Source: Rhizobium favelukesii (GTDB lineage Bacteria > Pseudomonadota > Alphaproteobacteria > Rhizobiales > Rhizobiaceae). From it: a DNA stretch of 64,000 bases. The notes below the pieces were generated by a model that worked only from the letters and a program-made list of their open reading frames with translations, was not told the origin of the DNA and searched no databases. Where the stretch lies: assembly GCF_000577275.2 (NCBI RefSeq), contig NZ_HG916852.1, positions 3,041,001 to 3,105,000 of the forward strand, written 5' to 3'. The translations under genes and the position numbers were made by a program. This document shows, piece after piece, positions 9,073 through 17,652 of this stretch (positions within the stretch are counted from its first letter, which is position 1; each line of letters starts with the position of its first letter).

Positions 9073-9310
9073 TGCGAACTATCTGTTCGGCACCCTTGAT
9101 CGCCTTCGGCTTCTCCCCCACTCGAGCGATCCGGCGGGCTTCCCGGATGTTGTGTTCGATATCGGCTCCGGTAAGTCCTTCGGCTTCGTTCGACAGCACG
9201 CGCCTCCTTGTCAGGCCGAGGAATGCGCACGGACGGTCGCGACGGCCAGAGCGCAGGATGGCGGGGTCGATAAAGCGCGGATGGATCGGCCGCAAGGATG
9301 CAATGATCAG
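9073..9310 (-). pseudogene. Remnant of an AAA+ ATPase (FtsH/CDC48-like)
   Basis: On the minus strand a fragment of an AAA module can be read across two frameshifts: LIIA then HPRFIDPAILRSGRRDR, a shift near 9235 to a frame giving SVRIPRPDKEARAV, and a shift back near 9195 to LSNEAEGLTGADIEHNIREA. This corresponds to the sensor-1/arginine-finger region (DPAILRSGR) and the small alpha-helical lid (LTGADIE..REARRIAR) of AAA ATPases. Walker A and B are not found. Only the middle of the protein remains, so it is a decayed gene. Confidence 0.6.
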
Positions 9311-9471
9311 AAACAGTCGTGCAGAAACTGCTCTCCATGCACTGAAACCAGAGACAGAATTAGAGATACGAAATATACAACTTTTGATCGTGGCGAACCG
9401 GCCGATTTGGTAGCTAGCCCCCATTGCCGTTTTTGTTCAGTTTCGGGCCATCTGTCATTGGGGGATGAACG

Positions 9472-9777
9472 ATGGCCGCATACCGATTGTGCATGAACGT
9501 CGAAGGCTGGTCCATCATCGACCAAGCCACGCTTGCACCAGTCCGACTTGACGGCGTTCCGCTCGCCTCGATGAAGTCCGACGAAGCGAAGCATATGCTG
9601 TCAATCCTCAAGGGCATCGACCGGGTGCGAGCGGCCTCGAGATGGTGGGCGTCATTTGCCAAGAAGAAGCGGCCTCCTGCGCAACGAACGCGGATCGAAG
9701 CGCCCGGATTGGGCGACTTTGAGGTGCTCAGACCGTTGACGGGCTTTCGCGGATCCGGACCGAGGCGAAACCAATGA
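9472..9777 (+). CDS. Hypothetical protein
   Basis: A 101-residue frame starting MAAYRLCMNVEGWSIIDQ, with GGGG 8 to 11 bases upstream. The N-terminal half (about residues 1 to 50) has the look of a small compact domain (ATLAPVRLDGVPLASMKSDEA); the C-terminal half is basic and probably disordered. It is not recognised. It heads a short run of small same-strand genes (to 10715) bounded by the ISNCY-like element. Confidence 0.5.
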   Translation: MAAYRLCMNVEGWSIIDQATLAPVRLDGVPLASMKSDEAKHMLSILKGIDRVRAASRWWASFAKKKRPPAQRTRIEAPGLGDFEVLRPLTGFRGSGPRRNQ

Positions 9778-9954
9778 ACTACTTGGCGGAAGGGGTGAAG
9801 CGCGTGTTGTCCCTGCGTACGCGGGCGAAGGCAGGACAGTCGTTTTCATCCGGAGGCTGGGCTGGAAGGAGTGGCTTCTTTTCGTACAGTAATCGGCTTC
9901 GCAGGAAGACCGTCGAGCGCTTCACAATACCAATGATCGAGAGAGGAACAACAG

Positions 9955-10170
9955 ATGCCAAGTATCGACCGTCAGCGCCGCAATTCGGAAATCGATAGGG
10001 AGATTGGCGAGCGCCTCCGGCAGCTTCGACAGATGCGCGGGATGACGCAGACGACGCTTGGGAAAGCTGTGAATGTGACGTTTCAACAGATGCAAAAGTA
10101 CGAAAGAGGGTTCAACCGGATCGCCGCGTTTCTGCAGATCCATGAGCTGTCGGGGCGCGACAATGGGTGA
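9955..10170 (+). CDS. XRE-type helix-turn-helix protein, truncated
   Basis: A 71-residue protein. Residues about 14 to 55 (IGERLRQLRQMRGMTQTTLGKAV and then FQQMQKYERGFNRI) match the XRE HTH used by rhizobial PraR-like regulators, in which FQQ(I/V/M)QKYE(K/R)G is very typical. After GFNRIAAFLQ the usual fifth helix and C-terminal extension are missing, so it may be the 5' part of a broken gene. Its TGA overlaps the ATG of the next frame (10163), so the two may be coupled. It starts 7 bases after a GAGAGGAA stretch that can serve as ribosome-binding site. Confidence 0.6.
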   Translation: MPSIDRQRRNSEIDREIGERLRQLRQMRGMTQTTLGKAVNVTFQQMQKYERGFNRIAAFLQIHELSGRDNG

Positions 10171-10489
10171 TGATCCGAGCGAAGGAATTCGACGAGCCTT
10201 GGAATTGCTGCCAATCCGAAATCTCGACCTGCAGGTTTACGCCAGCAACGTTCGATGGTGGGCCGACTTTGCACAGCAATACGCGGATGCCGACAAAGCT
10301 TCCGACGAAATGCGCGCCAGTGGACGGATCGTAGCAGTTTTGGAGGAGTTCGAATCCATCTGTCATGGCAAGCCGATATCATCGAAGGTGGATCTGATGA
10401 TCGATTATGCACTGAGGCCGGCTTCTCCGATCTGTTTGTATCTGTCTTCTGGCTTCGCGTGGGGCGCTTCGGATGCCGGTTCCCGATAA
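10163..10489 (+). CDS. Hypothetical protein
   Basis: A 108-residue frame starting MGDDPSEGIRRALELLPIRN, whose ATG overlaps the stop of the XRE-type gene by 8 bases. Residues 1 to about 75 look coding (LDLQVYASNVRWWADFAQQY, then RASGRIVAVLEEFESICHG), whereas the last 30 residues look random, so the natural end may have been lost. No domain recognised. It overlaps the start of the next gene by 17 bases. Confidence 0.4.
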   Translation: MGDDPSEGIRRALELLPIRNLDLQVYASNVRWWADFAQQYADADKASDEMRASGRIVAVLEEFESICHGKPISSKVDLMIDYALRPASPICLYLSSGFAWGASDAGSR

Positions 10490-10715
10490 CGATTTCACGT
10501 TCGTAAAGGACGCCATGAAAGCTCTCTGTCGCGAGCATGGCATCGAGCGAGACAGGAAGGCCACAGTCGAGATCGCAGCGCTGCTGGTGGCCTTGGTGAA
10601 GGAAGGGATCCACGACGCGGAGGAACTCAAAGTCCTTGTCCGCGAAAGATGGATGGAGGCGGCCCCGCTTTTTCGCGGGGCGGACAGCCCGGCTGAGCCG
10701 CCCTCAAGGAGTTAG
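10473..10715 (+). CDS. Small hypothetical helical protein
   Basis: An 80-residue frame with a well-formed helical core: FVKDAMKALCREHGIERDRK, then TVEIAALLVALVKEGI and AEELKVLVRERW. This resembles short alphaproteobacterial proteins of unknown function in which a hydrophobic helix is flanked by charged ones. The tail after residue 64 is low-complexity and stops 9 bases before the ISNCY-like element's terminal repeat, so it could have been altered by that insertion. Confidence 0.45.
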   Translation: MPVPDNDFTFVKDAMKALCREHGIERDRKATVEIAALLVALVKEGIHDAEELKVLVRERWMEAAPLFRGADSPAEPPSRS

Positions 10716-10724
10716 CTTAGCTAG

Positions 10725-12385
10725 TGTCCGTCCACAAACGGTAAACCGCTGAAATTATTGGAGGAATCGCGATATTGCCGCGGGCAAAGCCCGGCGGTTT
10801 CAGGTACACTTTAGATCAAGCCATTGATTCTAAAGACAAACCCGCAACCGCCGGAGCCGACAATGCGCCAAGAACGCACCGTCCAATCCAATATATTCGA
10901 TCTTTTCGCCGAACACGAGATCGGCCGCGAGCTGAAAGCCATGTCGCAATGGCTGGATGAGCATCGTGATCTGCTCGGGCTGGTAGCGCAGGACCTGCGC
11001 CGCCACGGCGTCAAGGAGACCGGCCGCGAGGGCCTGCCGGCGGAGGCCGTGCTGCGTTGCGCCCTGCTCAAACAACACCGTCAGTTGAGTTATGAGGAGC
11101 TGGCCTTTCATCTGGAAGATTCCGCCTCGTTCCGGGCTTTTGCCCGGCTGCCATGGGGGTGCAGCCCGAAGAAGTCGGTCTTGCACAAGACGATCAGCGC
11201 GATCCGGGCCGGGACCTTTGAAGCGATCAATCGCGTGCTGTTGACAAGCGCCCGGCAGGACAAGGTGGAACGCGGCAAGGTCGTGCGCATCGACAGCACC
11301 GTCACTTCGGCGCTGATGCACGAACCGAGCGACAGCAGTCTTTTGTGGGACTGCGTGCGGGTGATGGTGCGGCTGTTGCAGCAGGCGGCTTCCTTGGGCA
11401 GCGCCATCTTATGGCACGATCACTGCCGCGCGGCGAAGAAGCGATCCCGGGCGATCCAATTTACCCGCGGTCGTCCGAAACGAGTTCAGCACTATCGCGC
11501 GCTGCTCAGGATCACGCGCACCACCTTGAGCTATCTCGAACAGGCGGCGGCGCAGCTGCCCTTGGCGGCGGGCCCGGCGGTCGAACGCTGGCAGGCCCAA
11601 GTCCGCCACTATAAGCCGCTGATCGAACGGATCATCGCCCAGACCGAGCGGCGGGTCCTGGCCGGCGAGGCGGTGCCGGCTGGCGACAAGCTGGTCAGTT
11701 TGTTCGAGCCGCATGCCGACATCATCGTCAAAGGCAGCCGCGACGTCGAGTATGGCCATAAGATCAATTTGACCACCGGCACAAGCGGGCTGATCCTCGA
11801 CCTCGTCGTCGAAGCCGGCAACCCGGCCGACAGCGAGCGCTTGCTGCCGATGCTGGAGCGTCACATTGGCATCTGGGGCGAGCCGCCACGGCAGGCCGCC
11901 GCCGACGGCGGCTATGCCAGCCGCGAAAATCTGAGCGGAGCCAAGGCCTGGGGCGTGCGAGACATGGCCTTCCACAAGAAGTGCGGCCTCAAGATCGAAG
12001 ACATGGTCAAAAGCCGTTGGGTCTATCGCAAGCTACGCAACTTCCGCGCCGGCATCGAGGCCGGCATCTCCTGCCTCAAACGCGCCTACGGCTTGGGGCG
12101 CTGCACCTGGCGTGGGCTCGACCACTTCAAGACTTATGTCTGGTCCTCGGTGGTCGCTTACAATCTCGCCCTCTTCGCCCGCCTCAGATCGAACTGACAT
12201 CCCATGTCGCCAGCCAAAACCGGACCGGCGGAACGCCGGCAGTTCCCAATGCGCGCATTTCCACCAGAAATCCTGGCCGCCGCAATTAGCACCCATGAGC
12301 CACACCGCATGGCTTCAAAGCGGCCACCAAGCGGAACCCAAACGCGCTGCAAGCACAAGAAAACCAGCCGTTTATGGACGGAAAC
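10725..12385 (+). mobile_element. ISNCY-like insertion sequence with terminal repeats and target duplication
   Basis: The ends are related inverted repeats: TGTCCGTCCACAAACGG at 10725-10741 and, inverted at the right, TTTCCGTCCATAAACGG at 12368-12384 (two mismatches). The 7-mer TAGCTAG flanks both sides (10718-10724 and 12386-12392) and is best read as the target duplication. Total length is about 1.66 kb, with one transposase. The element looks complete and recently inserted. Confidence 0.8.
10863..12197 (+). CDS. ISNCY-like family DDE transposase
   Basis: A 444-residue transposase starting at MRQERTVQSNIFDLF; an in-frame ATG 39 bases upstream would add an unlikely leader. The N-terminal DUF772-like segment (LPAEAVLRCALLKQHRQLSYEELAFHLEDS) is followed by a DDE core: VVRIDSTVTSALMHEPSDS (first Asp), EYGHKINLTTGTSGLILD (mid region), AAADGGYASRENL (second Asp) and a C-terminal RKLRNFRAGIEAGISCLKRAYGLGR carrying the Glu. 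This order is that of the ISNCY/IS1202-like and IS5-related transposases. The reading frame is intact. Confidence 0.8.
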   Translation: MRQERTVQSNIFDLFAEHEIGRELKAMSQWLDEHRDLLGLVAQDLRRHGVKETGREGLPAEAVLRCALLKQHRQLSYEELAFHLEDSASFRAFARLPWGCSPKKSVLHKTISAIRAGTFEAINRVLLTSARQDKVERGKVVRIDSTVTSALMHEPSDSSLLWDCVRVMVRLLQQAASLGSAILWHDHCRAAKKRSRAIQFTRGRPKRVQHYRALLRITRTTLSYLEQAAAQLPLAAGPAVERWQAQVRHYKPLIERIIAQTERRVLAGEAVPAGDKLVSLFEPHADIIVKGSRDVEYGHKINLTTGTSGLILDLVVEAGNPADSERLLPMLERHIGIWGEPPRQAAADGGYASRENLSGAKAWGVRDMAFHKKCGLKIEDMVKSRWVYRKLRNFRAGIEAGISCLKRAYGLGRCTWRGLDHFKTYVWSSVVAYNLALFARLRSN

Positions 12386-12392
12386 TAGCTAG

Positions 12393-12782
12393 GCTTGCCC
12401 GTTTACCGATCGATCCCCAGAGCCACGCCGGTTGCGAAATCGACGATCGTGCGATCGCTTTCGTCCTGCGCCGCTCCGCTGCACGGTCAGCGCCGAGAGA
12501 GACCGCTGCCTCCGAGCTAAATTAGGGCGAGATGTGATCCGACCTCGATTTCTCAATCGCAGACTCGTCGGCACCTTCGGCAGAGATCGCGGGTTCTTGA
12601 AGTGGCGGACCGCAACTGCAGCCGAGCTTGAAGCCATCGCGATGATCGGTGCACCTCTCAATGAGAGCGAAAGAGACGTCGCGAAGAGGCGCTGAGATTG
12701 GCATCAGAGCCTGGACCTCATCGAACAAAGTAAAACTCCACCGTTGGCGGCCTGGGGACATCGATACCCTGAGGCCAGCCGT
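12393..12782. other. Gap without recognisable gene
   Basis: About 390 bases to the right of the ISNCY-like element. Overlapping open frames exist on both strands, but none has a plausible start, ribosome-binding site or recognisable sequence. Probably decayed DNA. Confidence 0.4.
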
Positions 12783-13226
12783 TTAAGGTTTGAGATCGAG
12801 CAGAGCGCGACCGGTTCCATCCATGGCGAAGGGCACGGATGCATGTTGGTGGGACACCATCCAGCGGCCATCGCGCTTCACCAGGCCAAGGGTTTGACGA
12901 AACCAAAGATCGACCTCGGTGCCGTCAGTTTTAGTTCCCGTCATGCGCGTCAGACCACTCCAGAAAGCAACATCTCCGCCGACCGTTAGCTTGGCATCGC
13001 AAACATCGCCACCGATCGGACCTTCCCAGGTATTGAACCACGCCTGCAGGCCTGCCTCGTCCTTGCCGTGATAGACGAGCGGCGGTGCTAGCGAAAACTC
13101 GACGGAATCCCCGGTTTCGTAGGAAAGTGCGCCCTTGGCATCTTTTTCGCCGAGCGCGGAAGCGCGCATCGTTAGCATGGCGATAATCGCCTCTTCTTCG
13201 ATATTGACTTTGGTTTCGTTGCTCAT
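12783..13226 (-). CDS. SnoaL/NTF2-like (ketosteroid isomerase-related) protein
   Basis: A 147-residue protein of the NTF2-like fold, starting MSNETKVNIEEEAIIAMLTMRASALGEKDAK; TAGGAGAA lies about 8 bases upstream and decides the start over a longer upstream frame. The pattern of an N-terminal helix pair, SVEFSLAPPLVYHG, an AWFNTWEGPIG loop and a C-terminal sheet ending LGLVKRDGRWMVSHQHASVPF is characteristic of the YybH/SnoaL_3 group. Such proteins bind small hydrophobic ligands or act as isomerases; the substrate here is unknown. No operon partner is visible. Confidence 0.8.
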   Translation of the reverse strand: MSNETKVNIEEEAIIAMLTMRASALGEKDAKGALSYETGDSVEFSLAPPLVYHGKDEAGLQAWFNTWEGPIGGDVCDAKLTVGGDVAFWSGLTRMTGTKTDGTEVDLWFRQTLGLVKRDGRWMVSHQHASVPFAMDGTGRALLDLKP

Positions 13227-13296
13227 TGGCCGTTCTCCTATTCTGTTCAAGCGGAGGACGAACGGGGGAACGACAATCCGACACCGACACACGAAG

Positions 13297-13745
13297 CTAG
13301 TGGAAATTTCGCGCCTTCACCTTCAAGGTGTCGTTGTGGAGATCCGGGATGAAGATGCCCGGCGGCTGAATCGCAGGCTTCGGCTTGTCCCTTGGGTTCG
13401 GCCCGCCGCCATGCGCAAACTCGTCTCCCCTGCCCGTCGGTAGGGTGAAGTGTCGCGGTCGGCAAGCCCTGACAGGCCGCCCGACAGATCGAAGAGCGGC
13501 TGTGGCACGAGATGGACCGCGTCGCCCTCTCGCTGGATCTTCAAATTGATCGCCATCATCGACGATCCGAGGACCACGCGGCGGCGCTTCTCGAACAAAG
13601 ACGACCAGATTGGCCGGACCCGTCTCGTCCTCGATGGTGATGAACATGACACCTTTCGCACTGCCCGGCTTCTGTCGAACCAGAACGACACCCGCGGTCA
13701 TCAGCCAGCGACCGTCGCGCGCGTTTATAGCCTCCGAGCATGCGA
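13297..13745 (-). pseudogene. dnaE2: 3' fragment of error-prone DNA polymerase gene dnaE2, frameshifted
   Basis: The C-terminal OB-fold and tail of DnaE2 can be read on the minus strand across two frameshifts. The first frame gives NIVACSEAINARDGRW and then GVVLVRQKPGSAKGVMFITI. A shift near 13600 leads to VVLGSSMMAINLKIQREGD and AVHLVPQPLFDLSG, and a shift back gives GRGDEFAHGG and finally FIPDLHNDTLKVKARNFH at the stop. The polymerase catalytic and PHP domains are absent. The 5' side of the fragment abuts an AbiEii-type remnant on the opposite strand at about 13745. Confidence 0.8.
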
Positions 13746-14271
13746 CGATGTTCGGCTTCGCGGAAATCCAGGTCGTATCGTTCGCCGACTTGTACGCAGG
13801 AAAAATCATGGCGGCTCTGGTTAGGCAGCATCCGCGCGACCTGTTCGACATACGGGATTTGTTAGCGGCCGAAGGGATAAGCGAAGCCATTCGCCAGGCC
13901 TTTTGTCGTTTATCTGATCAGCCACGGCAGGCCCATTGCTGAAGTGCTCGCACCGGGTCGCAATGATATTAAGGCGGAGTGCGAGCAGAACGTTGATGGC
14001 ATGGCCGTCGAGGACGTCGCGCCTTGATACGCAACGGGCGGCGCGGGAGCAGCTAGTCGAAACCATTGCCGGCGCCATGCCGGCACCTCATCGCAAGTTT
14101 CTGGTCGGATTCAAGAAGCGGACGCCGGATTGGGAAAAGCTTGGACTCCCTGATGCGGCAGAACCTCCGGCGGTTGAATTCAAACAACTCAATCTCGATA
14201 AGCTGCCGGACGATGTGCGCGCAAAGTTGGTCGAGAGGCTTTCGAAGGTTCTTGGAATTGAAGATGGCTGA
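13745..14271 (+). pseudogene. 3' fragment of an AbiEii-type nucleotidyltransferase toxin gene
   Basis: Reading rightward, the fragment starts ATMFGFAEIQVVSFADLYAG and continues IMAALVRQHPRDLFDIRDLL, which is the nucleotidyltransferase-AbiEii signature (FADLYAGKI.AAL.RQHPRDLFD). A frameshift near 13903 gives VVYLISHGRPIAEVLAPGR. After a stop near 14027 the match resumes in another frame as REQLVETIAGAMPAPHRKFL, ending in LPDDVRAKLVERLSKVLG. AbiEii proteins are the toxin half of type IV abortive-infection toxin-antitoxin pairs. No AbiEi antitoxin gene is present, and the toxin is non-functional. Confidence 0.75.
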
Positions 14272-14558
14272 GGCTGAGGCTGGAGCGTTGTCAGCACAAT
14301 TCAGTGTTCGGAATTAGCCGTGGTGTAAGGTTTAGGATGGATCAACTGTCAGTGGCGTCCGCGCTGGCGGGCCAGGGTACACAAGGAATGGGTCGGCGAC
14401 GATCATGGCGATAGCTATGAGACGGCCATGCCTATCAACGTGATGGCAGCGTCGAAGGAGCCCGCTGCGCAAGAGACTTTGATGACGAAATCGAGTAGAC
14501 CAGTGATCGTCGGCGATCACATCGGCGAGATCTCACCGATGAACTGGGAGGCCAGAGG

Positions 14559-14846
14559 ATGATCCAAATAATAGCGGCGGCCGTGACGGCAGTCCTTGTC
14601 GCAAGCTGTACTGCCGTTTCGGGATCCTATTCGTCGCAAGGTTACGCGCCTATTCCCGGCAGCATCACCTACGGCGGCCAGCCCCGAACGAAGCTCGCGA
14701 GGTCGCCGATCGGCTCTTCGTTCCCCCATACGTTCACGGATCAGACGGGGCGCGAGGTCGAGGAGATCTATATCATCCAACCGGATCGAACTCTGCTTAT
14801 CGTCCAGCGACACTATCGGCCATTTTTGGCCTGGAGCCGGAACTAA
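14559..14846 (+). CDS. Small predicted lipoprotein
   Basis: A 95-residue protein with a lipoprotein signal peptide: hydrophobic residues 1 to 15 (MIQIIAAAVTAVLVA) then the lipobox V-A-S-C with Cys17. The mature part contains YGGQPRTKLARSPIGSSFPH, then DQTGREVEEIYIIQPDRTLLIV. GCCAGAGG lies a few bases before the ATG. Family unknown; it resembles small envelope proteins of rhizobia. It stands alone between pseudogene material and a long non-coding gap. Confidence 0.65.
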   Translation: MIQIIAAAVTAVLVASCTAVSGSYSSQGYAPIPGSITYGGQPRTKLARSPIGSSFPHTFTDQTGREVEEIYIIQPDRTLLIVQRHYRPFLAWSRN

Positions 14847-15782
14847 GGGGCGGTGCCCCAGAGCTAAGAACCCCCATGCCAGGAACGGTCATCTCGATCT
14901 GGGTCATCAATGAACTTGTTTGGTCGGCGATGCGAATGTCGGGCTGCCTATCTCGTCTGGATTGGTCTACACGATCCAGAACCTGACGCTCACTACTTGC
15001 GACTGGCAAATCCAGATCCAGTCCGCAATCGAAAGCTGAGGCTCATGCAACAAACTCGCGCACGGGCAGCGAGCCTCCGGTATCAATCATGCCACCGAAG
15101 TCTCCTTCGATCCCCGACTGCATCTCACTTCACCACCAGCGAGAATTCAAACCTGTCGACTGGAGACTGAATAGATACTCGTTCCTTTGCGCGAAAGTGC
15201 CGTCGGGATTGCGGGAAATGACGCCGCAGAAACGCCACCGCGTCGGACAGATGGAAAACCGATTCTGCTGCTCCCCTGATCGGACCGTTTGCCAGCGGAG
15301 ATAGTCGTCATGCCGTGTTCTGCAGTCGCTCGCCGATATGCCTCGCCTGACTTGATGTTGTGCCCCTGGATTTCGTGACCGAAGAGCAGAGCCCTTATAC
15401 CGGAGGACGCCACTCGCGTGAAAGCATCCTGCCTCGCACGAGCGCCTGCGCGTGCTGCCGCTCCCGGCGGGTGGCTGATGCCGTGGCGCTTGCTCGCGCG
15501 AACTGACGACCTGGTGCCGGTCGCTGCGACGCATGGCCGGCACAGACTGTGGCCCCCGGCAAAGGCAATGAAAATACGTGGCAACAATCCTGCGTCACGA
15601 GCTAGCTTAGCCAAATCCGCTGCCTACGCTTCTCCTTTGAAAAGAAGCTGAGCAGGCTGCAGGCTCTGCAATCATCGCTGTTCTGCGCTTGCTGCAGTCG
15701 TTTCATTCGGCGGAATATCGAAATAGAGAGTCGACTGTAAGTTTGACTTGCGACATTGTAGTATTGCTGCAGTTCCAGTGGG
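14847..15782. other. Long stretch without a recognisable gene
   Basis: About 940 bases. Open frames occur on both strands, but they overlap one another, lack ribosome-binding sites and show no familiar motif. One minus-strand stretch (about 15130-15260) reads WRFCGVISRNPDGTFAQRN and could be a short remnant, but cannot be tied to any family. Probably decayed accessory DNA. Confidence 0.4.
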
Positions 15783-16085
15783 ATGCACGTGATGCCGTAC
15801 TCGCAAACACTCCCAGTCTACGCATCCGTCGTCGTGACGGGTATTATCGCGCCGCTGTTCGCATTGTCGGCTGCCGAAACGGCAGCGGTCAAATCTGCGC
15901 GGACCCAGTCGATATCAATTCTTGTCACAGCGAACCTCGAACAGCGAGAGCTGTCGGCGCCCGGCACCTCAATTGACTGGTGGCTGCGGGAGGATATCGT
16001 GCATACGTCCGAGGCGACGGATGGGACGAAGAGCGTCTTCAACCGAAATTGGCTAGCGGGCGATCAGCTCCGCGGCTCTCATTGA
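15783..16085 (+). CDS. Possible small exported protein
   Basis: A 100-residue frame from ATG 15783 (a second ATG follows at codon 4). The N terminus, MPYSQTLPVYASVVVTGIIA then PLFALSAAET, could be a signal peptide. The rest (SISILVTANLEQRELSAPGT) has no known domain. GTGGG precedes the start but is a weak ribosome-binding site. It is isolated, so this call is tentative. Confidence 0.3.
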   Translation: MHVMPYSQTLPVYASVVVTGIIAPLFALSAAETAAVKSARTQSISILVTANLEQRELSAPGTSIDWWLREDIVHTSEATDGTKSVFNRNWLAGDQLRGSH

Positions 16086-16175
16086 TCAACTTGGCAGGCC
16101 CAATCGAACGCCGAATGATCGATTGATCCAGACGCACTCGAGATCAAGTTGCGCGGCGGCTCATATACGCCCCCA

Positions 16176-17492
16176 CTACAGCCATCCGCCGGTAAAGCCG
16201 GCGCGGCGCAACCCCCTGACGACAGGTTCGCAATTGCGCATCAGATTCCATAGGAAGCCGGTGCGATAATTCTCGATCATCAGCGCCACCGGCCCCTGAT
16301 CGATCCCGAAATGGTAAGGGCTGATCCACCAGCCAGTTGGACTGTTTCCATCCTTGAACGTCTGATTGAACGATGGCTTGAAGCCGTAAAGCCGCGTCAT
16401 CCCAAGATTCATGCTCGCGAAATTACGGACGGTTGGAATGACGATCTCGGGCGCAAAAGGCAGGGATGCCACGACAACCCAGGGCGATACGGTGCCGTCA
16501 TCCGGCCCGAACGGAGCGCCGCGGGCGATGTAGTCGAAGAAATCGCGGCGCACCCCGTCGATCTCCGCTGTCTGCCAGCCGGGACCATCGCTCGCGGTAA
16601 ATCCCCAGCAATGCTCGCCATAGCCCTCGAAATCCATAGGATTTCGGATCGCATATTCCTGCTGGACGAAGGCCGCTTGCCGGCTGTTCTGGAAATAGTC
16701 GCTGTTATGCTCGCACATGAATTCGTCGCGGATGCCGCGAAAATCGATCCACATATGCGACAGCTGATGCGTGAAGAGCGGACCGGAATAGAGCAGTTCG
16801 CGCCCGAAGATGTTCCGCCATTCGTAGCTTTCAGTGTAAGCCGCATAGCTTTCCGGCGGCAGCGGATACGACGGCGATCCAAGCCCCAGTATGTAGAGAA
16901 GTAGGCCTTCGTCATAACCGCGCCAGCGGTAAGGAATGAAGCCGCTCTCCGGTCGCCAGCCGTGCGTCAGCGTCGCACCCTGGTCACGCGCCCAATTCCA
17001 GTCTGCTCGCTGGTACAGCGACATCGCAAGTTGCCTGATCTTCGTTTCTTCAGCCGTCTCCCCGTCAAAATAGGTGGCGACCGTCAGCGCGCCGGCAAAA
17101 AGAAAGGCCGAGTCGATCGTCGACAGCTCGCATTCCCACACCCGGCGTCCCGTCTCGATGTCGAGAAAATGATAGAAGAAGCCCTTATAGCCGGAGGCGT
17201 CCGGCTCCGGTCCTTGGTGACATTGCAGCAGAAATTCGAGCCGCCGCCGGGCAATCTTGGCCGCAAACTCGCGAATGATGACGCCACGCTCGACGACGAT
17301 TGGAATGGTGGCGAGTGCCATGCCGATGGCCGCGATGCTCGCCGGTGCGCCATCTTGCGTCTTGTCGCGAACCAACCCGTTATCGGGGTTCGTACAATGC
17401 AGGTAGTAGAGCACCGACGAGAACTGCAATCGCGCAAAGTCCTGGTCGCTCGGCGCGGCCTCCATGTTTGGCGCAGTCAACACCTCAATCAT
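16176..17492 (-). CDS. Stand-alone glycoamylase-domain protein (GH144-like)
   Basis: A 438-residue soluble protein of the Glycoamylase (COG5368) type, the domain found at the C terminus of cyclic beta-1,2-glucan synthases and, as separate enzymes, in the endo-beta-1,2-glucanase family GH144. Visible blocks are FARLQFSSVLYYLHCTNPDNGLVRD at the start, GFFYHFLDIETGRRVWECE and STIDSAFLFAGALT (alpha/alpha-barrel helices), WRGYDEGLLLYILGLGSP, HQLSHMWIDFRGI, YGEHCWGFTASDGPG and a C-terminal GIDQGPVALMIENYRTGFLWN. No signal peptide is visible, so it is predicted to be cytosolic. It lies 160 bases downstream of phosphoketolase on the same strand. A role in beta-1,2-glucan breakdown is inferred, not shown. 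Confidence 0.8.
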   Translation of the reverse strand: MIEVLTAPNMEAAPSDQDFARLQFSSVLYYLHCTNPDNGLVRDKTQDGAPASIAAIGMALATIPIVVERGVIIREFAAKIARRRLEFLLQCHQGPEPDASGYKGFFYHFLDIETGRRVWECELSTIDSAFLFAGALTVATYFDGETAEETKIRQLAMSLYQRADWNWARDQGATLTHGWRPESGFIPYRWRGYDEGLLLYILGLGSPSYPLPPESYAAYTESYEWRNIFGRELLYSGPLFTHQLSHMWIDFRGIRDEFMCEHNSDYFQNSRQAAFVQQEYAIRNPMDFEGYGEHCWGFTASDGPGWQTAEIDGVRRDFFDYIARGAPFGPDDGTVSPWVVVASLPFAPEIVIPTVRNFASMNLGMTRLYGFKPSFNQTFKDGNSPTGWWISPYHFGIDQGPVALMIENYRTGFLWNLMRNCEPVVRGLRRAGFTGGWL

Positions 17493-17652
17493 GAGTCACC
17501 ATCCGCATAGCTTCGAAATTCGCATTCTTGGCGTAGGCCGTCGCAGCCGATACACAGGTCGCCGGCCTGACCACGGCAGGAGTGATTTGCGTATCGCGTC
17601 GGCGTCATCGCTGTAGGGCGGCCGCCCCGCTGCACATTTTGCGGTCTGCGCC

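Noticed and set aside
15147..15614. 155-codon and overlapping frames in the long gap
   Set aside because: Several frames on both strands overlap without ribosome-binding sites or recognisable sequence.
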